A stretch of DNA of 64,000 nucleotides from the NCBI GenBank assembly GCA_021229015.1, contig CM037783.1, positions 5,899,324 to 5,963,323 of the forward strand, written 5' to 3'. This document shows, piece after piece, positions 25,161 to 36,705 of this stretch. The position numbers and the translations under genes were made by a program. The DNA comes from Solen grandis. Lineage: Eukaryota > Mollusca > Bivalvia > Adapedonta > Solenidae. The notes beneath the pieces were generated by a model. The model had not been told where the DNA came from. It saw only the letters and a list, made by a program, of their open reading frames with translations, and ran no database searches. Position 1 is the stretch's first letter; each line of letters starts with the position of its first letter.

Positions 25161-25164
25161 GGCC

Positions 25165-25562
25165 GTGAAGAATTAATGTAAGCTGTATTACTGTAAGTTG
25201 TATTTGTATAAGTTGTAAACTGTATAAGTGTAAGTTGTATAAGTGTAGTGTTAGTGTAAGGTGTATTTGTGTAAGTTTTATCAGTGTAAATTATATTGGT
25301 GTAAGTTGTATACATGTAGTATTAGTGTAAGATGTATTTGTGTAAGTTTTATCAGTGTAAACTGTATTAGTGTAAGTTGTATAAGTATAGTATTAGTGTA
25401 AGTTGTATTTGTGTAAGTTTTATCAGTGTAAACTGTATTAGTGTAAGTTGTATAAGTATAGTATTAGTGTAAGTTGTATTTGTGTAAGTTTTATCAGTGT
25501 AAATTGTATTAGTGTAAGTTGTATAAGTATAGTATTAGTGTAAGATGTATTAGTGTTAGTTG
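25165..25562 (+). repeat. 71-bp higher-order repeat built on a roughly 15-bp unit
   Basis: The basic word is GTGTAAGTTGTATTA. The landmark TATCAGTGTAAA occurs at 25279, 25350, 25421 and 25492, exactly 71 bp apart. It is not a canonical telomeric repeat. Confidence 0.85.
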
Positions 25563-27146
25563 TAAAAAAAACTTATTTCCTAATCGACGTAACAAGAAAC
25601 TTTAAGGATTTTAAATATACATTGGAGGCAATAAATCATTGTATGTATTAATTTCTTGGGATAGAGAAATCGAATGTTGTCAATTATAATTGACGAAATG
25701 GAAAATAAAGTCCGAGATAAGCATAAATTCTCAATGAACTTCTATAAGAATGCGTATATTTGTAGCGATAAGAACACATAGCTTTGTCCGTTTCTTTTTG
25801 TTTTGTTTTTTCCTGTCCGCGTCGAAAGTTTCAGTAAAGTAGCAGATATTCATGAATTTCTGCAGTTGATTTAATTATACAAAAGTATGTTTTTGGTTTG
25901 CCACTTTGAAGAAAAATCCATTATCAAGAGAGAGCACATGCAGCCTGGCACGCGTCATTTCAAATGTGCTAAGCCTAGAGCAAGGAATGTGCACCAACTG
26001 CAACTGGTGGGGCCTTAGTCATCAAGAAACAACGGCAATCGTATCTAGTTTCCCTTAGTTTCGTGTTGTAGTCAGTGGTTGGAATTGTTAAGAGATGACA
26101 GTTACGTCAAGGCTGTCACGAACTGTAATAGGGTCGCTTTTACAAGAAACAAATTGTGCTTGGAAAATGAGCCCGGGGGCCTGAGTCTCAGTTCTAGGCA
26201 CCTTCACTACCTACACATGCGCCTGAATGTATCAGCCAAATCAAACGCGTTTTAGACGTTTGAGCGACAGGGTTTTATCGCAAGACGAGAGAACTGAACA
26301 CCCCAGTTTTGTTCAATGTCTTGTCCGGTGTTTAATCTGTTGTTATCATTGTTGGTAACGTATAACTTTATAACATGTGGTAACTAATCGAAAAGAATAT
26401 AGTTCGTACGTATACTATGAGTTAAAGGTAAGACCATGTGTTATGAAGTTAGTGTATTCCCAAGTGACTGCTGGATTTTTTTAATTGGAAACAGAACGCT
26501 AATTACATTATAAGTTGCTGCAAACATGGGCGTATCAATGTACGAGTTTTTTTGTTTTTTTTAAAGGGTTGCTTCTCAATTATTGCAGCTGACAACCATT
26601 TTCTTGTGTGTCTGAAATGGTTATATTCGAATGAAGATAACCGATATATTTATTTTAAATGTTTTAGCTAATGCAGCAGAAGACCTGTGATAGGTATCAG
26701 TGTAGTGCTTGTAAAATATAAATAATCGTCTACCGGGTAACATTTTTTTTTACTGACTACTTACCGCCTTCCTGGTTCACCGCGTAGGAAAAGTAGTCCT
26801 CTAATTGGGCGCCAAGTAGCCACGTGGTTAAACACCAATAAGATATCTTATTTGCATTGTTATGTACGATGAGAAGAAGAAACAAACATTTTTGTTCGCC
26901 TTTTTTTTTACATTTTTCGGTGCTTTTTATGCTTTTTTTAAACGAGTACGCCATCCATAAGAACTAATACATAGTAAGGCTTATCATACAAAGGTGCTGC
27001 GTAGATTCAACCCCACAAGCGTTATCGTACAATGATAACATTTTTTTCTCAGAAAAAAAAATCATGGAATCGAATAACCTCATATATCTAAACAAAACTC
27101 TACGCTCATTTACCTTACTTTCCTTAAACTTTGGTGCAATTCATAT

Positions 27147-27177
<31 letters not shown>

Positions 27178-27440
27178 TTAAGTAAAGCACAGATAAACAT
27201 TGACAATACATACTGTTTAAGTGGGATATAAAGCATGTTATGTAAATGTAATGAATGTAATGGAAGCTACTGATAACAACAACCTGTCCACCGCTGATGA
27301 CATCACCGTTAGTTACGAAATAGATTTATTAATTCAATTTAACTTAAAAGCAACTAATCAATAATGTATGTAATATGCATATTTAGACATGTCAGTTATC
27401 TGTTTTAATATACTTAGCTCTGCTTGAAATAACACAGGAA
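25563..27440. other. Unique DNA, no gene recognised
   Basis: Contains a (TTTA)n tract at 27144-27180 and a few homopolymers. No exon could be supported. Confidence 0.3.
27144..27180 (+). repeat. (TTTA)n microsatellite
   Basis: About nine TTTA units. Confidence 0.95.
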
Positions 27441-27441
27441 T

Positions 27442-27505
27442 ATGCAAATTATTAGCCTTCTCACGTGACGGCTATAAATAAACATTTCCGTTAATTAGCC
27501 TCAGT
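27442..27505 (+). promoter_or_regulatory. Promoter-like cluster: octamer, E-box, TATA, initiator
   Basis: A perfect POU octamer ATGCAAAT is at 27442-27449, the palindromic E-box TCACGTGA at 27461-27468, TATAAATA at 27473-27480, and an initiator-like TCAGT at 27501-27505. The initiator A is 30 bp from the first T of the TATA box. The order and spacing fit a focused RNA polymerase II core promoter on the plus strand. The motifs are seen directly; activity is inferred. Confidence 0.45.
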
Positions 27506-27570
27506 TTCGTATGAAACCCCTCCTTGACACCAGGATACATTGACTGGGGCAACGAGAAAATCTCATTGCC

Positions 27571-27738
27571 ATGATATACTCATTCTGGTCATTTCATAAA
27601 TCCAGCAGCTGGGTGAATGGCCGCTGGGCTGATGAAGAATGGGTTTACCAAATATACTGGAAAATATCGTCTATACAACACGATCCTGGATCGGAAGCTA
27701 AACATGGGACAAACAGTCTTTCCCGTCTAGAGACATAG
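27571..27738 (+). CDS. Candidate 55-codon ORF behind the promoter-like cluster
   Basis: The first ATG after the putative start site (about 68 nt downstream) opens 55 codons ending in TAG. The protein begins MIYSFWSFHKSSSWVNGRW and includes WADEEWVYQIYWKIS, so it is rich in Trp and Tyr and uses varied codons, unlike the low-complexity frames around it. There is no signal peptide, membrane segment or recognised domain. A mariner-like end begins 14 bp after the stop. It could be a small protein, the start of a spliced gene, or chance. Confidence 0.22.
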   Translation: MIYSFWSFHKSSSWVNGRWADEEWVYQIYWKISSIQHDPGSEAKHGTNSLSRLET

Positions 27739-27751
27739 GCAGCAACTTGAA

Positions 27752-28110
27752 CGAGGGTTGTCCTAAAAGTTTCGGGAAAAGAGCTATAACATTTTTATTG
27801 AGGGGCCTCCGTGGTCAAGAGGGTAAAGTCGCTGACTTTAACACTCACTCAGCCCCTCACCGCCTGGGTTTGAATCCCGGCAGGGTCATTCAGATTTTCA
27901 TGTGAGGAAGCCTTCCAGCTGGCTTGCGGTAGGTCGATGGTTCTACCCGGATGCCTCCGTGCATTGGGGGTCTTCCTCCACCTGAAATTAGCTGGACGTC
28001 GCCATTTGACTGAAATACTGTCGCAGCGACGGTAAACTCAAAAATCAATCAATCATTTTTATTGATATGGTAATTAGAATGAAATTTTCAAAATTTATAT
28101 TTTTATTTTG
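27752..28110 (+). mobile_element. Mariner-like 5' end fragment, interrupted by a SINE
   Basis: CGAGGGTTGTCCTAAAAGTT followed by tcGGGAaAAGAGCTATAAC resembles mariner inverted termini and their adjacent sequence. A SINE splits it at 27800/28065. No transposase frame or opposite terminus was found, so it is a solo fragment. Confidence 0.4.
27801..28053 (+). mobile_element. tRNA-derived SINE, family 2, full length with perfect target-site duplication
   Basis: The head has box A-like TGGTCAAGAGGG and box B-like GGTTTGAATCCC. The body includes GAAGCCTTCCAGCTGGCTTG and GAAATACTGTCGCAGCGACG, and the tail is AATCAATCAATC. An 11-bp duplication CATTTTTATTG flanks it (27790-27800, 28054-28064). It is not a functional tRNA gene. 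Confidence 0.85.
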
Positions 28111-28590
28111 TACTTAATACGAGAGAAAAAACTGATATAAATTGCACGACCAGTATTCAGTCCGTTCACTCTGCATGAATATGTATCCTACTTTATGAAA
28201 GTTTAGATTTTATGCCAATGAAAATTTTTTTACATTGTTTGTTTGGCATTTCATGTTCATGTTCTGCTTTCATTACATGTATTAGTAATATGATTGTTTA
28301 ACTTTGGGAACTGTTAAAGCCTTATAAGTATTGGAATGCAATTTCCATTTGCCCTTATTGAAATGAAAACAAAACTGATACCCTTTCAGGAATATTTAAT
28401 GCTAGTGTATATTGGACAACACATTTTTAAGTTTAATTTTCCCCTAAATTGGTAATTTTGGTATGTTCCATAGCACAGGTGCAATTTAAAGCAGACTACA
28501 GGTAAACAATGGGAACTGTTTATAAATGTTGGATATACATATATAAAGTGTACACGTTTGCTATACTTAGCTCAAGATTAATTATCTTAT

Positions 28591-28800
28591 AAAATGATTA
28601 ACATTAATCTTATCTCATTAACATGATTAGCCTATTCCTACTCAACATGACTAACCTAATCTTATGAAAATGATTAACATTAATCTTATCTCAGTTAACA
28701 TGATTAGCCTATTCCTACTCAACATGACCAACATGCTTTTGATTAAACAACGAGATTAACATAATCTTACTCAACAAATTAACCTAATCTTACCCAAAAT
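28591..28800 (+). repeat. Tandem duplication of about 77 bp
   Basis: ATGATTAACATTAATCTTAT and the following GATTAGCCTATTCCTACTCA occur from 28594 and again from 28670. Looser TTAACATAATCTTAC words follow to about 28800. Confidence 0.7.
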
Positions 28801-29414
28801 TATTAACTTGTTGGGATGGTTAATCATTTTGAGTAAGATGAGTAATACTGAAAGGGAAATACGTTTTTTTCTTAAGAATATGAGAAGCTTTGCAATTCTA
28901 AGACATTTTAAAGAAGATTTCGTACGGATTAATACTTTATATCTACACGTTCGTTACGGGAAACCAACGAGCAAGAGAAATTTTGAGCGGTTGGAATTTT
29001 AAATATCACAAATATCTCTTTTTCAAATGCAAAAATCTGTCTGTGAAATTGCATGCAAATAAAGTTTTTAATATATCCCTTGTCATTCAATACCACATTT
29101 TACCTTGTCTAACCGTCAATAGCGGATCATACTGGCACCACGTGACCCAATTTAAGTCACGTGATGTCTGCAGAATGAATTCCTCAACATGTCAGATTTC
29201 ATTTTGCTTCAAGAAAAATATATAAAAACTCAGAAACACATACCATCTGTTATTCTGGGTTTGATTTCAGCGCACAAAGAAATGTGCACTCTCCTCAAAT
29301 TTTGAAAGTTTGTAACAGTGGAGTATGGGTATACAATTTGCTAGGCAACCTTTGAAGACGTTAAGTCCCCGAAAATCCTAAAGTGGTTGTTGCATAGAAG
29401 ATATTATTTCATAA

Positions 29415-29690
29415 GAATGTCACTAGAAGCGGAGAGTCGCGGGTTTGGTAAAACTGTGGTTTCTTGTCGTAACAAACTCTGGTAACACCCTGCTTGGCGG
29501 TGACCATGAATATATTGAATGGTTCAAAGACTGGTTGGCCCGGTGTCAGGTTAATGTGACTGGGTGTGGTATCATGCCGCATGTCTACGGCGTGATACTG
29601 CAGTGTGACAGCACTATATCTATTTCAAGAAGACATCGTCTCAAAATGCTGATAAACGGTCGGTGGGATGTAATCACCTAATAAATATTG
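29415..29690 (+). mobile_element. tRNA-derived SINE, family 1, copy with degraded head
   Basis: GACTGGTTGGCCCGGTGTCA, GGTATCATGCC, CTACGGCGTGATACTGCAG and GTCGGTGGGA.GT match the complete copy at 46355-46670. The tRNA-like head survives only as AGTCGCGGGTTTGG. The 78-codon open frame is SINE sequence. Confidence 0.75.
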
Positions 29691-29967
29691 AAACATGCAT
29701 TATGTATGCATAAACTGGATGTCCGTTGCGGATTTCAAAGTTTCGCTCAATTGACACTTATTTTAAGAGTTCACATTTTCCCGCTAAATAAGTAAAATTG
29801 CGATTTACCGGCTAATGGGGGGATATGATATTCGAAAAATCGCAAGGTTCGGAAAAACTAGAGTATTTTCTATTTCCCCCGTCTGTTTCTCCACACATTG
29901 ACTGGGAACATACCTCGAAATACCATGTTCGATTTATTGCTCATCGGAATATCGCGATTTTATTGTA

Positions 29968-30030
29968 CAGTCAACCCTCGATACATCGGCACTCGATACC
30001 TTGGAATACTCGAGTTCCGGCACTAAAAGT
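29968..30030 (+). mobile_element. Solo inverted-terminal-repeat-like end
   Basis: TA followed by CAGTCAACCCTCGATACATC and then CGGcACTCGATACCttGG: the start and internal sub-repeats resemble pogo-like MITE ends. No matching opposite end was found. Confidence 0.3.
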
Positions 30031-30573
30031 CATGTGACAGATTTATTCATCTCTTAACAACAGCAAATTTGGTTTCTGATATCGGCAACAATTCTCGACG
30101 AAATCGAGATTTACAAACACTGCCGGTGTATAAAGTGTTGATGTACTATTGTCGTCTTCAATATTATTAGTATCGTCATTCTAGGAACAACTAAATATCA
30201 AAAATATCTTTCACAAGGCCTGTATTTTCATTGTTACATAATTTTGACAAATTTGATTCGATTTGTTTTGCCTATAGCGTTTGAGCATCGATATTTTTCT
30301 GGATTGATTTCCATCACCAGCACTAACACACTGTGACGTAACGTAGATGTCTCGTTCAGATATGGCACGAACATGTGCTGTATCCAGTATCGTACTGACC
30401 TATACGGGGTACACCAGATGTGTTGGTCTTGATAGGCCACCGACCATAGGTCAATTTTGGAGGCGTATTGCACTCGGAAGTTATTCATACAAGGGAAACT
30501 TGCTGAATAAGCTGCAAACTCTCTCTCTCTATCTATCTCTATCTTCAGTCTTAATCTCCTCCTCCTCCACCTT

Positions 30574-30654
30574 TTCTTCTTCTTCTTCTTCTTCTTCTTC
30601 TTCTTCTTCTTCTTCTTCTTCTTCTTCTTCTTCTTCTTCTTCTTCTTCTTCTTC
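30574..30654 (+). repeat. (TTC)n microsatellite
   Basis: About 27 uninterrupted TTC units. It creates poly-Ser (+) and poly-Lys (-) open frames that should not be annotated as genes. Confidence 0.97.
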
Positions 30655-30892
30655 AACATCGTCCTTTAGGTTCTATAGGTTAAAAATTCATATAGGATAA
30701 GACTAATGGATTTCCATTGTTGTATTCACACTTATTAAAAGGCATTATGTTGCTTTCCTAGGCTGTCCATTACCAGTTGCGTGTGGATTTATTTAAAGTT
30801 TTACTTTGACACATGCATTTCCATTTGATAGATGTTCCCACCAAACTAATATATCAGCTATAAATGTCTATAACGGATATTCAAACACACCA

Positions 30893-30997
30893 TCATTATC
30901 ACATCATCATCATCAATAACAACATCAACAACAACATCATCCTAATCATCATCAAAAACAAATCATCATTATCATTCAAACACAATCATTTTCATAC
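30893..30997 (+). repeat. CAT/CAA-rich microsatellite-like tract
   Basis: Irregular CATCATCAT and CAACAACATCAAC words. Confidence 0.7.
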
Positions 30998-32100
30998 ATG
31001 TATGAGTTCATGTATGTACCTCCTGTCTTAAACAAGTTTAAAAAAAAAGATTAAAAAATGACGTAATTTGTTGCAGTTATAGAAACAAAAGAAACAATAG
31101 GAAGAGAAATGGTTATCCTTATTGATTTGTCTCATTAATAGGATTGGATTTTAATCTGAATTACAATAGATTTGCCTGACTCGTAATCCTTCCAACATCG
31201 ATGACAAATGCAAGGATTCACACGAAACAGACGTAAATCAAACAGGAGATGACTTCCGGTCTCGAGTTTCTTCCCGCCAATAAATTTCACGTCTGTTTTG
31301 ACAGTGTGAAAACTTAAACACCGATGCAGCAATAATTCAGCAATGTAAGTAGAATGTGAAATTGGAACGAGGTATCAATATTCGATTTGAAGCTCGAGAA
31401 ATAGTCGGATTTTAGGGCGGCCTGAAAAATGAGAGTGTTTGGAATCAGCAGCACGTGCACTTTACAGCCGGTTATCGTAAATTTGAAACGTACTTTTCGA
31501 TTTGGTCAAATTCAAACTACGTCCGAGCACTATTTCAGCTAATGTCGGTTCTCAGAAAAGAAATAAATTATCTAGCGATGTCAAAAGTGTTCAATGTCCC
31601 AGCAGCCGCAATTCACGTATTAGAAGTTGTTAAATTCCGACCAAAACTAAAACGTGGAAAATGCGTATGCAGAGTCTTTTAATGAAGGACTAGTTATGAG
31701 AATCGAAAATAGCTGATGGACATACATGCATGTACATAGTTTCTTTGTCTTAATGAGAGACCACGTGGAATAAAAACCTGATTGTTTGTGTGTTTGAATT
31801 TATCGTCCCACCAACAATATATTGGGGCTTTAAGAATTTTGTTAAGTCAGTCTTGACCATCGTAGCACCAGCAAAGAACGTCTTCTATCTGATTTCTAAG
31901 TTGCGAACGCATTTACGGGTTTCTGCAAAATAAAGAGAATATTAAAAAAAGTTTTGCTTTGGTGTTTCAAATAATGGCTGTGTTAGAGGTGGGATATAGG
32001 AAATGATATCTGTAGTTAGGTGTTTATTGCTGTAAGTGGGTGTGTCTCAGAAATGGAATGTTCATGCATCAAAACGTCTGTTTCATGTATCTTGTTGATG
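30998..32100. other. Unique DNA, weak open frames only
   Basis: Open frames at 31135-31332 (-) and 31455-31682 (+) have ordinary composition but no domain, splice or promoter support. Confidence 0.3.
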
Positions 32101-32102
32101 TG

Positions 32103-32280
32103 GACGAGTGATGAATGTTTCTGCCAGACTATCACTTAGCTCTGAGTTCGAATCTCCACCTGATCACCCAAGGAAGCCTTCCAGCTGACTTGCGAATGGT
32201 CGGTGGTTCTTTCCGGGTGCCATCCGTACCTAGATCCCCCGGGGTATTCCTCCCACTTTTAAAGGCAAACTCAAACCTAG
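32103..32280 (+). mobile_element. SINE family 2, diverged copy
   Basis: GAGTTCGAATCTCCACC (box B-like), GGAAGCCTTCCAGCTGACTT and GGTTCTTTCCGGGTGCCATC match family 2 in order. The head and tail are eroded. Confidence 0.65.
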
Positions 32281-33060
32281 CAGTTATGTTTATGCCTATT
32301 CTTCCATCATATCAAGTTTTCGTGTTATTTTCATGCATAATTAAAATAATATGCAAAGCGTTAACTAAGAATGTTTTGAAAAAATGCTCAAGAAAAAGAA
32401 GTGGACATGTTTATCATTTCAAGGGCAGATCATATATTGAATTTGTTCGTTCTGCCTTTAATCATACTGTTGTATTTTGGTGGTTTTGTTACAACCGTCT
32501 ACCGGTGAACAGACTGGGAGAGATTGCACGATCTAACACTACTGATTTATCATGGTGGACTACTTAATATATATCCGATCAGACTTCGAGACAATATATG
32601 ACTAGAACTCATCAATAGGAAATGCGTATTTAGTCGCGAGATACCGCCTCAACTATATACAGCCTAGTCCTTGATTTATAAAGACTTACTCAGCCGGGGA
32701 TAAGCTATATGGTATTTTGGTTGGTCTTAACTTTCGTTCGATTTCTGATTTACTAATTACAGCCCTGCTACGAGGGTTTACTGACATCACAATATAGCAA
32801 ACACGACAGGCTCTTTGGCCCAGCGATCCTTGCTTAAAACAATTTCCCATATAATAACCGCATCCTCTTGTTACTAGACGAGAAGATCCAATCATAAAAA
32901 TTGGAAGTTCTATCTTTGAGGTTTAAGTAATGTTTCCTTTTCGAAATGAATGATGGCTCGTTTTCTTCTTGAAACGGAATCTGACAAATTACCATCGATT
33001 ACGACGGTATAGCGCACAGCTTTTACCCCTCTGTCTCGTGAGCGGGTTGCGAGGGATACC
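32281..33060. other. Unique DNA, no gene recognised
   Basis: The open frames continuing from the SINE (to 32567) and at 32686-32895 (-) lack support. Confidence 0.3.
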
Positions 33061-33064
33061 TGCA

Positions 33065-33301
33065 CTGTGTTCAATAGGCGAAGCGCTAGGTTTCGCTAGA
33101 TGTCGCTTCATGAACTCTAAATTATAAAGTATTTTTCTGGTAATGTAATCATCTACAAAATCTTTCGAAAGTTTCGTAAAATTGCTAAAATTCAATTTGC
33201 CTCCGTTGTTTTGGATATCGGTAGTCAAAAACCAAGTGTTCGTTTAAAACAATTTTCGATACAGAAGCGCTTAAATGTAGCGCTTCGCCTATTGAACACA
33301 G
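33065..33301. mobile_element. MITE with perfect 24-bp terminal inverted repeats
   Basis: 33065-33088 (starting CTGTGTTCAATAGGCGAAGC) is the exact reverse complement of 33278-33301. A secondary AAGCGCT/AGCGCTT pair sits just inside. Length 237 bp, non-coding. No clear target-site duplication was found, so the superfamily is undetermined. Minus-strand open frames here are incidental. Confidence 0.8.
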
Positions 33302-33407
33302 GGCAGTTGTAAGTGTATTCAGTGATAAGCAAGCGCCGCTTGAAAAAGACCCTAGATCATGTTTTTCAGACGCTGTCACAATTTGAGATATGTTATATGG
33401 CGATGTT

Positions 33408-33409
<2 letters not shown>

Positions 33410-33441
<32 letters not shown>
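33410..33441 (+). repeat. Poly-T tract (32 nt)
   Basis: Uninterrupted T run; it could be the reversed tail of an old retroelement, but no body was recognised. Confidence 0.95.
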
Positions 33442-33442
<1 letters not shown>

Positions 33443-35050
33443 ATTGGTTAATTTATTTCGACTAGTAATGCTGTTTACAAAGCGAGAAGCTGGAAATAGG
33501 CAGCGACAGGGACTGGTCCCAAAGACGTCGTCAAAATGAAACTTATTAGGACAGTCATTGGTTAAGTTTTAATTTTGATCTTGATCAGTTGGTCTGAATC
33601 ATTTGGTCTTATTTATTCTTAATATTTTGCCATCCGGGTCTTGCGCTATATTAAACCATATTAGATCACAAAGAAGGGGAAAACACTTTTCATTCGAAAT
33701 TGAATATTAATATGAAAAGGGCATATCGTGTTCCCCCCACCACACACACACACTATATTTATATACACTTTGAAACGCGGGGGATTTTATACTTTATTTT
33801 AAGCTAACTGATGAAATTGAAAACAAACAGTGTTCTATCAGTGAGATAAAATCCATATCTCTCAGTGTGAGTGAAATAGATCAGCCGGAACTACTTTTTT
33901 ACTTATAAAGGATACACAATATAAATATATTTAATGTATGTATGTGTGTATGAAGCAGCAGTTAGCATGAAATAAAAAAAAACTGTTTGTTTTGAGTAAA
34001 TATGCACGAGCGCGTAAATTTTATAGCTTGATGAGATATTCACTATCCACTCAAAAGAAACAGTTATCCTCTATGCAGCAGGCCTGAAGGTGGTGATACA
34101 GTAACTATTTAGTTCGAAATTCGTAATAATGGAGAAATACTTTATAAAGTGTATCATAATTCTACTAAAAAAATGATTGAAATTCCTCTCGGTTATCACT
34201 AAACGTTGTTTCCGTTCATAAAAAGTTACCCAATCTTTCAAGTACAAGAATGCTGTTGCCCTGGCAACATCTTTGATTTGACGTTCCAGTTTAATCTGCA
34301 TAATTAAGCGATTCCGTCCCAAGCGGCGTTGTCGTTTCTGGCACGTGTAAACCGTTTGTATTTCAATGCACGTTGCACGTGGCACTCAGTCAACTGTTCT
34401 GAATTTTGGAAAAAAAGCATTCTGTTCATTATTGAGACAGATGAAATGACCGTCGATTTGTTCGGAATATCAAGCGCTTTATTTGATCTCGAAAATTCTG
34501 TAAAATTTTAGTGCAAAATTTTTGAAAGCTTGAATGAAGACATATCATATTCAAACATTCTAGCTCAAGATCATTTGAGTTTATCTTTCTAATTGATGAT
34601 GATGTTAATAATGATGATGATAATGACCAAAGTCTTTATAGTGTAAACAGCATGCTATTTCAAGTTTTGTTTTGTATTCGCTATGTATAAGTAAATTCTA
34701 CAAATGTGTTCAAGTCTTCAAAGGCGTGGCTTCATTGATGAGTGCGCTCTAGGCCGGTATTTTTAAAGGAATTTCTAAACTATCTTCAGTTAGAGATCCA
34801 ATAGGTAGTACCTTCCGGTCTTATCAAAGGGAAAATAAACATACTGGTTCCCTGTTTTTCGCATTTATGTTCGTTTGATCTAAATCATATAAATGTATTT
34901 GTAAGAATCTCTTTTACCACGGTTCCTTTGTGGTGCTACCATTATAATATTTCAAATGAAACTGCAGTTAAAATGTGGATATTGGGAGAAATCTGGTTTT
35001 ACTTCGAAGCTTGATTTTATGCCAGACAACACACAAATACATACACCCCA
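33442..35050. other. Intron-like DNA, no gene recognised
   Basis: Small GATGAT tract at 34594-34625 and (CA)n near 33741-33752. No exon could be supported. Confidence 0.3.
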
Positions 35051-35052
35051 AA

Positions 35053-35072
35053 CTCTCTCTCTCTCTCTCTCT
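35053..35072 (+). repeat. (CT)n microsatellite
   Basis: About 10 CT units followed by GATGATTTTTTTT. Confidence 0.95.
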
Positions 35073-35196
35073 GATGATTTTTTTTTACCTTTTTACTTAT
35101 TTTGATGTATTTGGTATAAAAAAAATGTAGTTTATAAATATTGAATATGGCAACAACATTCATCAGCTTATATTTCTTTATATGAGACCCTTACTT

Positions 35197-35197
<1 letters not shown>

Positions 35198-35233
<36 letters not shown>
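35198..35233 (+). repeat. (CT)n microsatellite
   Basis: About 18 CT units; the Leu/Ser frame across it is an artefact. ACATGTTATAAGTTAC lies downstream. Confidence 0.95.
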
Positions 35234-35235
<2 letters not shown>

Positions 35236-35754
35236 CTGATTATAGTGCTAATCTTACATGTTATAAGTTACCGGGGGACTTTCTCACAAAATGTCTTGTT
35301 CTTAACTAGAAAGCATCGTTTCTCAAGTTTGCTGGTACCTCCAATGCATAAACATGCATTACCAGGGCATGTCTTCGTATTTAATCGAGGTTTAATAACG
35401 GTGATTAAAACATGAAAGTGTTTATTAAATAGCCATTAATAATTAGTTTTCGCGGGTAATATTCATCGCTACTGCTGCAGGGTCAAAATAGTTGCTTCTA
35501 AAAACCAGCCGCTGTTGTTAATAACTACATTAATTTTGATTAATACCACATCTACATTTAATTGGAATTCTCAGTCGCTAATGAGTATTAAAAGTCGCCT
35601 CACAATTAAATAGCAGTGAATTGTCGTTGTACGGTAGTGGTTAAAGTCAGCCTATGTGATATCTTATGATAAGATATGGCACTTAATTGCTTGATCCCAA
35701 TTTGCTGTGTCTCGCGCTAAAGCCAGTGTATGCTGAGAAAATAGATAAACAAAC

Positions 35755-36075
35755 ATTAAGACTAAACAATCACCTACATATAGAAACATCCTGTACTAAG
35801 CAATCACGTGGACATTGAAACTACCTGTTCTAAATAATCAATTACTGTACTTTGAAATCACCTTCACATAGCAACTACCTTTACTAAGCAACCACCTTAA
35901 AACCCTGTAGCCACCTGCATTAAGCAGCATTACTGTACTAAGTAACCATACCTTACTAAATAGACATACTGTACTCTGTAATTATTCTGTACCAGTGATA
36001 TAAAGCACTTACAAAAGCACCTGTATATATTAGGCAGACATAGCTTACTAAACAGTCATACTGTGATGGTCAGCC
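35755..36075 (+). repeat. Degenerate tandem repeat, roughly 20-bp unit
   Basis: Many variants of CTGTACTAAGCAATCAC and ACTAAGCAACCACC in succession, with strong drift. Confidence 0.6.
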
Positions 36076-36507
36076 ACCTGTTCTGTTCAAAACATCTGAC
36101 TGTCCTCTAAAGTGGCATTTCATTACTAATATAAAGTTGACATTTGTTAATTAATTTATTTAGTTATTACACCGTAGTCATGTGTATACTTACTTACACA
36201 TATCAAAAAAGTAATATGTATACGATGTGATTTATCTTCCTTACTTGTTTCAATCTGACGTTCTCATTTACAAATGATGGCAATAAATATTATAAACTGA
36301 CGAATACATACATTGATTTTCGTAATTAACTTTATCCAGTTATAAGTGTGTAGCTTTTCTAGAGGGAAATAATTCAATCAATTAATTCCATTCGGCAAAA
36401 CTTGCCTTTATCAAGGAAAATAATTAAAGCCACTACATTGTAAGAATTTGTACAACCGCTATATTTTTTTCCTTTGCAAAGGCAAATTTTGCCGAAATAT
36501 TGGTTAA

Positions 36508-36705
36508 CCCTTTCCCTTATATAGACTCATTTTGACGCACTCAATAGGTACCACATAAAGCCTGATCTGCAGAAAACCACAGTTAAACCTTACCAAATTT
36601 AATTATAAAGTCCTCATTTCCAGACAACTGAGCTTACTCGCAGGCTGATCTGGTTTTATGTTGTTCGCATAGGTCTTTTCATAGTTTCCTCTATGAGGGA
36701 AAGGG
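36508..36705 (+). mobile_element. piggyBac-like MITE, copy 2 (internal deletion)
   Basis: TTAA at 36504-36507 and 36706-36709 flank CCCTTTCCCTTAT..ATGAGGGAAAGGG. At 198 bp it lacks about 36 bp of the left palindrome arm relative to copies 1 and 3. Confidence 0.85.

Noticed and set aside
25121..25562. Interstitial telomeric repeat
   Set aside because: The word GTGTAAGTTGTATTA is not a TTAGGG-type telomere repeat.
30234..30700. Poly-Lys (-) and poly-Ser (+) proteins
   Set aside because: Translation of a (TTC)n microsatellite. The non-repeat part of the minus frame has no recognised domain.
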